64,000 nucleotides of DNA, taken from positions 2,119,008-2,183,007 of the forward strand of contig CP073213.1 in NCBI GenBank assembly GCA_020342235.1. The letters run 5' to 3'. The notes beneath the pieces are model-generated. The model was not told the DNA's origin, searched no databases, and was given only the letters and a program-made list of their open reading frames with translations. A program made the position numbers and the translations under genes. The stretch comes from Saccharomycopsis phalli. Its lineage: Eukaryota; Ascomycota; Saccharomycetes; Ascoideales; Saccharomycopsidaceae. Each line of letters starts with the position of its first letter. Position 1 is the first letter of the stretch. This document shows positions 52,294-62,105 of this stretch, one piece after another.

Positions 52294-55176
52294 CCAATCG
52301 CGGTAATTTGTCTTCGGGTCTTTAACAATGATGTTATTTAATTTAACTATTGCATTTTGGAAGTGTGCCAGATTGTATCTTTTGAGAGGATGATGTTTGT
52401 ACTTTTGTTTTAACCATGCTATCTTTTCAATTCGATTGCGCATCTCAAGTGACTTGTCTTTGTGTTCCTCTGTTGGCGGCACATTTTCTTGATTTTCTGA
52501 TTCTGTTGGCTCCACCCGTACAAATTTTCTGGGATTTCCTATGGATGAGTCTTCTGATGAATATGATTGTCGTTTTCTTTTTGTATTGATCGTAGGTAAT
52601 ATTACTTTGGTTGGTGTAATCACTGGTGTGTCCTTTGCTTTGTGTTGTTGTTTATTCGCTAAAGTCTCGTCAGGGGATTTCCTACTTTCCACAGATTTTA
52701 TGATTGCCTTTTGGTTCTCTTGACGCTGTGTAATTTGACCTGTTTCTTGGGGGTTTTCTAATTCTTGTTCCCGATGAGTTTCCGATTCTGGTTTCTGGTG
52801 AGTTTCCAAATCTGATGCCTGGTGGATGTCCAATTCTGGTCCCTGTATGATTTCCTTGTTGGTGTTTTGTGTTGAATCGTCTGGTGGAATAGGCTTGTCC
52901 GCGTTTTCAGATAAAACCGCAGCATCCGCTTGTTGGTTTTCACCTTTGTCTTTGTCACGTTGTAAATCCTGCAACTCGTTGTCTGATATTTGATCATTTT
53001 CTTGCATTGTTTCGTCTCCGGAGTCAATTTCTGCGTCTAGTAATGGGTCAAAACTTGGGTCCGATTCGCTATCAGATGACATGGTTTGATCGGTGATTGT
53101 CCTGTTTGTGGATGACTCCGCATAGTTTATTGGTGATCCTCGGTCCGTTTTTGGGATTACGTTGTCCAGTGCGCTACCGTATCCTTCCGCGTCGATTTTT
53201 AAGCTTTTAAGTATATTGCTCTTTTCTTCTTCGTCCGTTAGAGTAGCATTCATCGTTTGAGTCTGGTCTTCGGAATCACCTTCGTAGCTTTTTTCAGAGA
53301 TATCCAGACTGGGGTAGTATGCCCGGTCAAGTTCCTGCCGTAAGGTATGTAGATTCGAATTGTTGAAGAGTTCTTTGTGATCATTGTAGTATCTGCGAAT
53401 CATGCCATATGACGATAGCGGCTTCACATTTGGTGTAATGATTTCCTTGCCATGTCTTGTGATGACTCTGAAGCAATTTCCCCCAATATCCATTCCTATG
53501 ATGAATCCTTCAATGTTGTCTGGTAGTATCTTTGATTGTGTCAAACCAACTGATTCTTTTTGTTGTTGGTTGTGAATAGTAACGATCACGTCGATTCCAA
53601 ATGGTAAGAGGTTATGTGTCGGATCGTATGGATACAACATCTGTGTTGGTGATTTCCACTTGTTTCGTTTTGATGGTGTTTGATTAACGATGTCGATGGC
53701 ATATTGAAAAATTTCTCTGAGGAAGATAGATATTTTTTCAGGATTAAAATTGGATATAATCTTGTAGACTTGCTTTAAAATTTTCTTGTTATAATTTTCG
53801 GCAAGACCATTCTTGTAGGGTAGGTAGGCGGGTGTAGCATGTTTTGTTATTCCGATTTGACGTAATTCATGATGGGTAGGAAATTCCGGTGCATTATCAC
53901 ATCTCAAACTTCTGATATGACTATTTCGAAATTCCTCTCGAACCCCAGTAATGGTGTCCATGAATGGTTCTGTTAAATCCTTGCCAACGGTGATCGTTGG
54001 CCAACAGTAGCCCGAGTATTCGTCGATAAGGGTAGTAATGTATAGCTTCTGGTTCTCACGATCGCTGAAAGGTCCTAGTGTGTCGCTGTGTAATCTGTAT
54101 AGTGGTAACGGTGCTGGGATTCTTGTACCTCTGTGTGATACTTCTGTAGCATTACACATTACGCAAATTTGACATTTTTGGATTTGTTTCTTGTCTTCTT
54201 CGTCGTGTTGTAACTTGATGTTCATGTGCTCCAATCTTTTGATTAAGCTGTCATAACTCATGTGATTGGAAATTAAGTGAAAATCGAAAAGTGTACGTCC
54301 AACGAAATGTGGAATAGTTTTGTGGTTCTTGAGTAGTGTAAATAGATTCATTTTGAGGATTTTTTGTTGTGACAGTTGAAGTATTTTCTCAATATACGGT
54401 TTGTCCTTGCTGTGCATAATTGACGGTTTGGAAGTAAATGCGGATTTGATGAGGTATCTAAGTCCATCGGTTCGTTTCATACCGATCTTGATAATTTCTT
54501 GAGTCTTTTTGTGGTAGAGGAACGTATCATTGTCATCAAAAATAACAAAATTGCCGTCTTGAGTTAAGTCGTTTAGAGCAAGTAGATTATGATGGATGTT
54601 GTTGAAGATTAATGTGTTAATTGGTATCAGATACTTTGATTTAGGAAATAGTTGTAGAGTCCCGGTTTGAGCTCGTTGGTGAATTTTCTTTGCCCCGAAA
54701 GGTAAGTGGATTTCTACCTGAGTTGATTCGCTACTGTTGCAAAAATCTTGTGTATTGAGTACAGCTTTATCTACCAGGGTTCCGTTTGCACCTGAATCAA
54801 TAACAATATCCTTTGACAGTTTGGTCTCGTTGGTTCCTTTTTTGAAGGTAGCACGATTGGCTTGAAGCTCTTGATTTTTTGCCTTTCGTTCCATTCTGAT
54901 TTTGTTTGTCATATAAGGATCGGATGTATTTATGCCAGGTCTCTGTTTCGCTTGATTAATGATTTTGGTTAAATCCAACTGTTCCCCATTTGCAATTGTT
55001 TCCAGAATAATCGCCCCATAGATTTGACGGTTAGTTTTGCATCGACTTACCTTCAAGAAAATTGTATTATAGTCCGTGGGTTCCAATGTATTCAAAGCGC
55101 GTGTGATTGTTGGACATTCTGCTGTTAGACTAGACTTTAACAGTGTGGCGGTACAATCACCCCCTTTGATGGCCAA
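52288..55176 (-). pseudogene. copia-type protease-integrase polyprotein, truncated
   Basis: About 960 codons. Retropepsin motif DIVIDSGANGTLVD, pre-integrase His/Cys region (HLISNHMSYDSLIKRLEHM ... CQICVMC), integrase catalytic residues in HSDTLGPF, LRCDNAPEF and NGLAENYNKK, then a long hydrophilic region rich in Glu/Gln/Asp with repeats such as HQKPESETHREQE. It ends at LAHFQNAIVKLNN... just short of reverse transcriptase; its stop codon is in the adjoining LTR. The open frame begins at a TTG, directly after the gag stop, so gag-pol expression would need readthrough or frameshifting. Confidence 0.8.
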
Positions 55177-55789
55177 ATCTCTTGTTATAGTCTCATATAT
55201 CTCGATGTGTCTGCAAAACTCCTGTCATATCGCCTTGATTGTTGTGGTCAAGTTCGGCCCATATTTCCATTAGTGTCATTTTTTGTCCAAGAGTTACCTC
55301 GTTATTATCGATAATTTCATAATTGATAATATCCCACCAAGCATCTCTTGCTTCACCTTCGAATTGCTGTTTGCCCACTGTTTCGGGAATTTGACCTCCT
55401 AAATAACACTTGATCGCGTTACCGATAAGTCGATCTGGTGTAATGTTTTCAATTTCCCATCTCCATTTATTTCTGTTTTGGAACGTTGACAATCCTGGTA
55501 AGTCTTTCCACTTTTCTCGTTTTTCTTTGACAATCTCACGGGCATTGTTGATTGCTTCCTCGTTTTGATCTTTTTTCTTGTCTTTTTCCTTGGATTCAAT
55601 ATTTGGATCACGTGCGGCAATTGCTTGTGTCAACTTGACTAATTGTGCAACTAACGCGCTTTGTTGTTCTGATTGCTTGATGAATTGTTCAAAACGTTCG
55701 TCGTTTTCATCTTTATTTTTTGCTTTAATTTTTAATTCGCTGATTTGTTTGGTTAAGTCTTCAATAGTTGATTTGTCGTAGCTTGGAGT

Positions 55790-55820
<31 letters not shown>
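52294..55820 (-). mobile_element. second Ty1/copia element, truncated before reverse transcriptase
   Basis: A different copia lineage with gag (55193-55792) and protease-integrase (52288-55176), but reverse transcriptase and RNase H are missing: the frame runs straight into the outer end of the neighbouring element's LTR. Its gag start follows a run of about 28 A (- strand). It is located 0.5 kb upstream of a tRNA-Ile gene, with a candidate LTR end (TGTTATTGGGG on the - strand) 18 bp from the tRNA. Confidence 0.8.
55193..55792 (-). CDS. gag-like protein of the second copia element
   Basis: 199 aa from ATG (MTPSYDKSTIEDLTKQISEL). A coiled, Lys/Glu-rich N-terminal half (KSKEKDKKKDQNEE-type composition) is followed by NITPDRLIGNAIKCYLGG and EGEARDAWWDIINYEI, resembling the capsid region of Ty1/copia gag. 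It is shorter than typical gags, with no zinc knuckle. The stop is followed 17 bp later by the pol frame. Intact as a frame, but part of a truncated element. Confidence 0.65.
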
Positions 55821-55826
<6 letters not shown>

Positions 55827-56291
55827 CTTTAAATATAATCTGACTTCTAATCTGACGGACCTCGAATTTACGGGGCCACTTTAGGTTGTTGGTGGGTTGT
55901 TGGAGGGTTGTTGGTGGTTTGTTGGCAAAAGTATCAGTGGGTAACAGTGTTGTGTCGGTCACAATGCACGAATTACAGCCGTAATATATGTATAATAATA
56001 TATAAAAATTTGCTCCCTGATTTAGTGGACCTCCTGTCCCTTAAATATTAATTGTTGATTGCTTATTGTTCCTATTGTTCTTCCCCTCATCTTGTATCCT
56101 AGTTATTTGTTATGGTTGCTCTCTGATCAATCAGGATTATTCGGCACATACGTAGTATGTACGTCATTACTCACGACTAGTTTCAGCACTTGGCAATATC
56201 CGTTGTCAATATTCACGTGTGACATCGACCTGCAGTATTAGTAAGCGCTTACGCTAGGATTAACCCCAATAACAAAAATTTATCAAAATTC
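55793..56291. other. leader/LTR region of the second copia element
   Basis: A T-run (55793-55820) is followed by TTGTTGG-rich short repeats (55884-55925) and AT-rich sequence. An inward boundary for an LTR could not be fixed; the outer boundary is probably 56273 (CAATAACA on the + strand), 18 bp before tRNA-Ile. Confidence 0.45.
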
Positions 56292-56385
56292 GGTCCCTTG
56301 GCCCAGTTGGTTAAGGCGTGGTGCTAATAAGAGATTGCATGATCGAGTTACGCCAAGATCACCAGTTCGATCCTGGTAGGGACCA
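56292..56385 (+). tRNA. tRNA-Ile(AAT) with a 20-nt intron
   Basis: Acceptor GGTCCCT/AGGGACC, D arm TGGCCCAGTTGGTTAAGGC, anticodon arm TGGTG-CTAATA-(intron)-A-CGCCA with anticodon AAT, T arm ACCAG-TTCGATC-CTGGT, discriminator A, and a T5 Pol III terminator at 56386-56390. The intron is about 56330-56349, 3' of position 37. Confidence 0.94.
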
Positions 56386-56537
56386 TTTTTTGGATAGATT
56401 TGAATCTATTTGGTGTTATTACGAATCTCATGGGGTATCTCGTAGATCAATGGGCCTCCAACGTGGTTGATGGATCATAATATACCATTTATGTTTGTCA
56501 TACCACGTGTATCTAGAGTTACTTTTGAAGTGCTTAG

Positions 56538-56866
56538 TGACGTACCTAGTGTAGTCTCTTCTCTGATGGGGACTCTGCACGGGTAGTAATAAATAAATAA
56601 TAATCAATAGTAGTGAGCTCAGTAAGATACGAGGTATTATTGATAGTGCCGAGCTATCTTACAAACGTATTTTGTATTTATATTGAACTAAAGATCTTCA
56701 GGTCTAAACTAATATCTTTTATACCTGCATCTCTCACATATACGTGTCCCCTGTGTTGTGGCGGAGTCATACTGCGCATCATCATAGATCGGCGTCTATG
56801 CTTCCCATGTTGCTCATTCAGATTATCACGTGATTATAATCTTGTATCATACTTCGTATGACGTCA
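56538..56866. mobile_element. dispersed LTR-like repeat E, copy 3
   Basis: 329 bp from TGACGTACCTAGTG to CGTATGACGTCA with the same internal blocks as the copy at 40116-40447. About 150 bp downstream of tRNA-Ile. Confidence 0.75.
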
Positions 56867-56894
56867 ACTTTGACTACAGAAGTTAATTTTCGGT

Positions 56895-58930
56895 AATTTG
56901 AGGGTTCTAAACTAATATCCCAGAAGACTATACCTCCCAGAAGGCTATACCTCTCAGAAGACTATACCAATTATGTATTATCGTAATTTGGCATATCACG
57001 CAGTAGCTTCCATATCTACTGTTATATGGAGACCATAGAAAGAAATGCTAAATTATGACAGGTTATAATGAATCCTGGATGCATTTCTGTATTTCAGCTG
57101 ACAGACAATTTGCAAGGACCTACTAATTGTACTAGATGGGCAGAATTGTTCGTTTAGAAGCTTGACCAGTATGGCCTCGGTATTTTTGAATATCTTATCC
57201 ATGAAGATGTTGGTCTACCAGAGAGTTCTCACAGTGACGCTTTGAGTGAAGCAACAAACGCATTGGATTCTATGATTGGACTTTTATTGCGAAAAGGTGA
57301 TCACTAGCGTAGTTGTGATGTAATTGAAAGTGACACATGTTAAACTGAGTGAGAAAAGGTTTCATACCCTTAAAGCCGAGTATGAAGTTATGATATTCAA
57401 TTAGGCAATTAGTGGTTCTATTGTTTCAACAGTATCCTCTCGTATGGTGTCGTCGGTGGACTATGCTCTAAGTCGATATCAGGACTATTGGTCAAATCTT
57501 AATTGTGATATGCCCCGTTGTGTTATTGAGGTGGTTTCCCTAAATCAAGAGGGAGTCGTTGATCCACCTATTCAAGCAATAATTAATCAGTATGATAGCC
57601 CAGTCATCGTATGTGGAGAATGCCAATTTTATTCAGTTTCTTTGTGTTAGTCGATGAGGCGTTTGGACGGGTAACAACTCTTATACTTTCGTTGGACAAC
57701 GGAAAACTTGAAAGCAAGTGACCTGTTATAAATGAGGAGAGAGGATACATATTATAAATAACTGCAAAAAGGCAGATAAAGAAGATGATGGGAAGCACAC
57801 ACTATTTAAGAACAAACCATCATGATTTGCATACCATGGTGTTAGATAACGCAATCCTACATATCTTGAGAGTGGTGCATTTGGCTATTTGTGGCAGATA
57901 AAGAGCTAATCGAGCAAACTGAGGTTTTTAATGTACTGATAAAAGGTGTTGGCAGATACTTGGAGATCGATGTAAAGAGACCAGCCTGTAATGACTTTAT
58001 TGGAGGAAATAGTGTGTAGTTGAATACTGCCTTTTATACCCCAATGGTAAGGTTAATCTTGCGTCAGTGCCACAAGCAGCTGATAATGGAACTAGAATCT
58101 TATTTTATGGACATCAAGTTATTGAGTATACTACCAAGGAATCAGGAACGAGACTCTACAAGATCCGAGTGCAGATAGTGTTAAATATGACTTCAGAGCA
58201 AAATTGAAGGATGATATTGAGACTTGGCTTTGGGTATTAGGACATCCTGGTACTTTAATAACGTCACAAATACTCTATGGAATCTAGTGAGCGTCATCTT
58301 CAACTCAATCTTGCAAGTGACATTAGACATACTTATGATAACCTCTACCCCAATCGTCTGCGTCGAGTGTGGCAAGCCGCAACCTCAAATTCTAGTCAAA
58401 TTACTAACAATAGCCAAGACATTTTGATAATTTATGAGCGCATCCAACTAGAACCCGGCCCATATTGGTGTATTGCAAGTGGTATGGATCGACAGAACAT
58501 CAACAGAAATCATTCCACAACGTACCATCATCCAGGATACGCAAAGGGTGACGGCACGACAGGTTCTGGACATTAGAATCTTTGACGCCATTACAAAAAT
58601 ACTTGAGAAGTGAGCGGGTTATGTACTGGAGCAAAAGCGTGGCAGAGGGTCATCTTCCAACACAGACGCTACAGCACTTCATAATTTAGGTTCTGAAGGA
58701 AATGAGCACAAAGCAGATACTTAAAGAGTGACAGGGGGCCTTTATGTCTTAGAATGACCATCTTCAAAGACGATATGGAAGAGAACGATAATTGAAGGAC
58801 TGGTTGTTCTAGTGGGTAGAGGCAAAGCCAAACTCTTTTTATTAGAGGAGCATGAAACATCCAAGGCAATCCTCAATTCAATATCTGAGTTGCTCAGTGA
58901 TGTAATTTTTAGGGTTTGATGTCCTTCTTG
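56895..58930 (+). mobile_element. decayed copia element (gag-protease region), with stops
   Basis: A degraded LTR end (...AATTATGACA at about 57051) is followed by GGTTATAATGAATCCTGG, a mutated version of the copia primer-binding site. Then comes gag-like sequence with several stops: LQGPTN-type start, GLGIFEYLIHEDVGLPE, ALDSMIGLLLRKG, and 57444-57650 VDYALSRYQDYWSN-type, matching the gag of 47191-52293. Later LGHPGT (about 58237) marks the pre-integrase motif. Beyond 58.4 kb similarity fades. Non-functional. Confidence 0.75.
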
Positions 58931-59200
58931 GGCCATGCCGTAATCTGGTATTTCTCTCAATGACTTCCATGTCTACTGTTATAGATGATTCGTCTTCTCG
59001 TTACTATTCCATATATTTTATCCCCTATTTATATTCTTATCTGAGATGCATTCAGTTATGCTTATTCGAATGTCTGTGGCGATGATCTCGCTTATGTACA
59101 AGATCTCTGACGATCTCCTTAAGCCATGAGATGTTTGACAGATAATCTCTTTACTCTGAGATACTCATCACCGAATAGGACTGGTTTGGTAACCCGTCCC
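58931..59200 (-). mobile_element. diverged copia-family LTR
   Basis: GTAATCTGGTATTTCTCTCAATG, ATAGATGATTCGTCTTCTCGTT, TATTTATATTCTTATCTGAGATGCATTCAG, and repeated GATCTCCTTAA motifs match the LTR type at 37222-37500 in the same orientation. Confidence 0.7.
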
Positions 59201-59497
59201 TCTGTTGGCTGTTTTGATGATTAGCATGCTGAGTAATAGCTACAGAAACCACCATAATAGTCTTGTTATTATAGCAGATTCAATCGTTGCAAAGCGAATT
59301 CTAGTACAGTGATGCGTATTGAAGGATACTATTTTAGGATAAGGTTCAACAGACAAATGAAATGAGGTATACAGAATAGGTACGAACGGGTGAACTGGAT
59401 ATTAAGTATAAATAGTATATAATATGAATAGTTAGAATCACAAGAAATGACTTAATTATATTAAGTAGATATGTAAACTATATAGAGACATGCTAAG
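59201..59497. other. short repeat-derived spacer
   Basis: Contains an inverted copy (59318-59385) of a repeat also found at about 40445-40545 and 61290-61395 (GTTGAACCTTATCCT block). No gene. Confidence 0.5.
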
Positions 59498-60472
59498 TCA
59501 CGACATTGCGAATTCATTTCCGATTAGTAGAGCAGGGGTACCCTTTGACAGAGTAATAGTGTTTTTGTTGGAATAATATTTTAGCAATGATATCATCTTT
59601 TGTGAGGTGATCACACCTCTGGAATAGAATCTTGTGGGATTTGTGTTAATTGAAAGATGGTAAGCTATGAGGCCCGATACTTGCGGAGCGGCATATGAGG
59701 TACCACTGATTTTAGAATTTCTAACAATGATATTCTCACCCGTGGCAAAAAAATTGACACAACTTCCCCAGTTAGAAAAGTGGGACTCCTTGCCATCAAA
59801 ATTGGAGGAACCAACTTTGATTGCCAATTTTGAACTGGCCAATGGAATTTTAGAAGCATCGTGATTTGCGTTACCTGCAGCAAGCACGACATGAACATTA
59901 GGATTATTTTCAAGGATTTCATCTAATTCATCCAGGATTTCATGAGGTGGATCCACTGGTGCGCCTTCATAGCCAATACTGATATTGATAACAATACCTC
60001 TAGGATAGGCTTTGGCACGTTTTGTGCGATAATCATTGACTGCAAATTTAACACCTTCTATAATGTCGTCAAGGTAAAAGGGATCATTAAATCTGACAGG
60101 AAGAATGAAAAGTTGAGCTTTTGAAGCGACACCTAAATCTTTTCCAGCGGCAATAAGGGAGACATCGATGGCATGATGAGAATGAGTAAAAAGTTTACGA
60201 GAGATATCCATTGGGTCTTTGTAAAGAAGTTTTGGTTTGTTGATGAAATAGTCTTGGATGCGAGACATTGATACCAGGGGAACGGAGTCAATGACGTAGA
60301 TAGCGACACCTTCTCCAGCTTGAGACTGGTATTTATAGTTGTAAGGGCCGGATTTGGGTAGAAGTTGATCAGGACATGAAATGCGAGCCAAATAGTTTTT
60401 TGTATTTTGGCGAGTGATAATTTCAGCAAAAGCTAAATGGATGAGATGAAAGAAGAAGATTGAGATGAGCAT
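59498..60472 (-). CDS. secreted subtilisin-like serine protease, paralogue 2
   Basis: 324 aa. Signal peptide MLISIFFFHLIHLAFAEI; mature-type start NYLARISCP...YNYKYQSQAGEGVAIYVIDS; no propeptide. Triad Asp62 (YVIDSVP), His100 (SHHAIDVSLIAAG), Ser259 (ISGTSYAAPQVSGL); oxyanion Asn201 (VVLAAGNANH). It is a few residues shorter than paralogue 1 in the loop before the Ser and lacks its C-terminal tail. Start: an upstream in-frame ATG (60523) exists, but the 51 bp between it and 60472 align with the 5' leader of paralogue 1, and the signal peptide starts at 60472 in both paralogues. Upstream: a CCG-N15-CGG site. Predicted active. Confidence 0.87.
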   Translation of the reverse strand: MLISIFFFHLIHLAFAEIITRQNTKNYLARISCPDQLLPKSGPYNYKYQSQAGEGVAIYVIDSVPLVSMSRIQDYFINKPKLLYKDPMDISRKLFTHSHHAIDVSLIAAGKDLGVASKAQLFILPVRFNDPFYLDDIIEGVKFAVNDYRTKRAKAYPRGIVINISIGYEGAPVDPPHEILDELDEILENNPNVHVVLAAGNANHDASKIPLASSKLAIKVGSSNFDGKESHFSNWGSCVNFFATGENIIVRNSKISGTSYAAPQVSGLIAYHLSINTNPTRFYSRGVITSQKMISLLKYYSNKNTITLSKGTPALLIGNEFAMS

Positions 60473-60578
60473 AATGTAGAAGAAATAAGGGAAATGATGA
60501 AGATTAAATATGAGATTTAACATGAGATAGAAATATGAGATATATTAAATATAAGATAGATGATTGTAAAGGATATAG

Positions 60579-60599
60579 CCGTGCATAATTGTGGAACGG
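60579..60599. promoter_or_regulatory. CCG-N15-CGG site upstream of subtilase 2
   Basis: GCCGTGCATAATTGTGGAA then CGGC, 107 bp upstream of the chosen start. Same half-site geometry as at 44614 and 63153, with the shared core ATTGTGGAACGGC/ATTGTAAAACGGC. Confidence 0.65.
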
Positions 60600-61044
60600 C
60601 CAAGTAATTAGGGACAAAACGTAGGGCATGAGATTTATGGTATAAAGTAAAGAGTGTTAGGTAGAACTGCATAAGCGGATGATAGGCGATGGGAGGTAGA
60701 TGGGATGGAGAAAAAATTAGAGAAAGAAAATATATAAGAAGAAAGAATGAAGTGAGGAAGGAAATAGAGGGGATAGATAGAGGGGGTAGATAGAGAGGAT
60801 AAATAGAGATTTGGGAGAGGAGTGATTTAGTATTGTGAGGTGAAGGACGGGGCAGATGTGGGACATGAATAGGATATAGCTACATGATACATGAAGAGGC
60901 GGCACGGAGTTAGTGATGAGATATAATATTGTGAGGGAGTGGTGTTGTAATCTAGCTTCTCTTTGTACGGCTTGACCAGGCTTCTTACACAATCCATACA
61001 AGCACCAAGCACCAACAATATAACTGCCCCCATTGAAGTTTTTA
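60600..61044. other. purine-rich upstream region of subtilase 2
   Basis: G/A-rich + strand (60.64-60.86 kb), comparable to the blocks upstream of the other subtilases. Two overlapping frames on the - strand have no domain support. From about 60960 it passes into sequence adjoining the LINE 3' end. Confidence 0.5.
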
Positions 61045-61196
61045 ATCCCAAGCAACCAAATGAGGGTTGACAAAGGGTTTTCTTCAACAGCAATGCTGCC
61101 TCAGGATGTTCCTGAGTGAAAATATATCTGTCGAATCACCGTATTGCCGGAGACAATATATAGCTAAATACAAAAATAAATATTATTATTATTATT
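61045..61196 (+). mobile_element. LINE 3'-terminal fragment with (ATT)n tail
   Basis: CCCAAGCAACC, GGGTTTTCTTCAACAG, AATGCTGCCTCAGGAT, TTGCCGGAGACAATATATAG, CTAAATACAAAAATAAAT then ATT repeats. It is the reverse complement of 36500-36690 next to the LINE ORF2 end. A 3'-anchored truncation with a simple-repeat tail is what target-primed reverse transcription leaves. Confidence 0.7.
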
Positions 61197-61401
61197 TGTA
61201 CGGCTTCCATATTTACTTGGTGTAAATAAGTCAATTCTTGTTATTCTAACTATACGTATCCTATACTATTTATACTCACATTCTGTTTACCAGTTTGTTC
61301 CTATTCCGGATACTTGTCTTCACTGTCAGTTGAACCTTATTATGGAATGTTAACTCTAATAGTGTTTGGTTAAACCTTATCCTCAAATGGTATTCATCAA
61401 C
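61197..61401. repeat. dispersed repeat shared with 40445-40545 and 59318-59385
   Basis: TTCCTATTCCGGATACTTGTC, GAACCTTATTATGG, ATAGTGTTTGGTTAAACCTTA also occur at 40448-40545, and inverted in part at 59318-59385. Probably another LTR fragment; no boundaries defined. Confidence 0.55.
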
Positions 61402-61665
61402 AGTACCATGATATCATACTGTTTATGGTATATTAAGAGTATGAGGTCATAGTATTAGCAATCTAATAAAGTTATCAGGTCATACTAATAGTGAACTGAT
61501 AATAATATGAAGTCATACTAATAATGATGTCATGAGATAAAGATAACTGAAGGCATCTCAGAAAGAATATAAATAGAACAGGAAATAGTTAGTATAGTAA
61601 CAAGAATAAGAATATCTACAATAGTAAGATATGGAAGCCATTGAGAGAAACGCTAGCTTACGACA
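61402..61665 (+). mobile_element. truncated LTR of the copia element family
   Basis: AGTACCATGATATCATACTG through to CGCTAGCTTACGACA is the reverse complement of most of the 357-bp LTR at 47191-47547, lacking the first about 90 bp. Very little divergence, so the loss is recent. Confidence 0.88.
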
Positions 61666-61782
61666 AACCCTTCAAGTGGGTAGAAAAACTCCAAGCGGGA
61701 TTTTAGTAGTTGTGCTGGTAATTTGTGCATGGGGCAGGCTGTGAGTTTTCGCCGCGGGTACTAGCACGGTAGCCTGCCGTAG

Positions 61783-61864
61783 GGTTGTCACTAAGCATCG
61801 AATTGAACCCGTGACGGTGCCTTCCTATCAGGCGGGATGAACAACTGCGCCAAACGTGACAACC
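61783..61864 (-). pseudogene. tRNA-like sequence, probably degenerate
   Basis: 82 nt whose ends GGTTGTCAC/GTGACAACC pair over 9 bp. It has an A-box (TTTGGCGCAGTTGTTCATCC) and a B-box (GGGTTCAATTC) at tRNA spacing. The anticodon loop (GATAGGA within GCCT/AGGC) lacks the obligatory U33, and the T-stem does not pair, so it is not a working tRNA as read. Confidence 0.35.
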
Positions 61865-62105
61865 CTCTCCTTAATGTATGATATCGTTGTCGATCTCCTT
61901 AATCTCTCAGATCCTCAACACGATCTTCAACACGGATCACAAAAGTTTTAGAGTAAACCTTCTTCATTGCACATTGAAGAAAAACTAGAATACGACAACA
62001 GGGAAGTTTATCAAATATAGATAACGTATATTGAACAACTTCATAGAGTTATTTCTGGGCTAAAGTAGGGCAACGGTAATATCCAGTATTCCATTAGATA
62101 GTGTT
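61865..62105. other. LTR scrap and 3' flank of subtilase 3
   Basis: CTCCTTAATGTATGATATCG ... GATCTCCTTAATCTCTCAG ... ATCTTCAACAC is a fragment of the copia-derivative LTR (compare 37376-37500). The rest is the 3' flank of the next gene. Confidence 0.55.

Noticed and set aside
60473-60523. 17-codon extension of subtilase 2 to an upstream ATG
   Set aside because: The stretch aligns with the 5' leader of subtilase 1, and the signal peptide starts at the second ATG in all paralogues.
60717-61093. Two overlapping frames near 61 kb on the - strand
   Set aside because: They lie in purine-rich spacer and LINE flank, show no signal peptide or domain, and overlap each other.
61783-61864. Functional tRNA gene
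   Set aside because: No U33 in the anticodon loop and an unpaired T-stem; kept only as a tRNA-like pseudogene.
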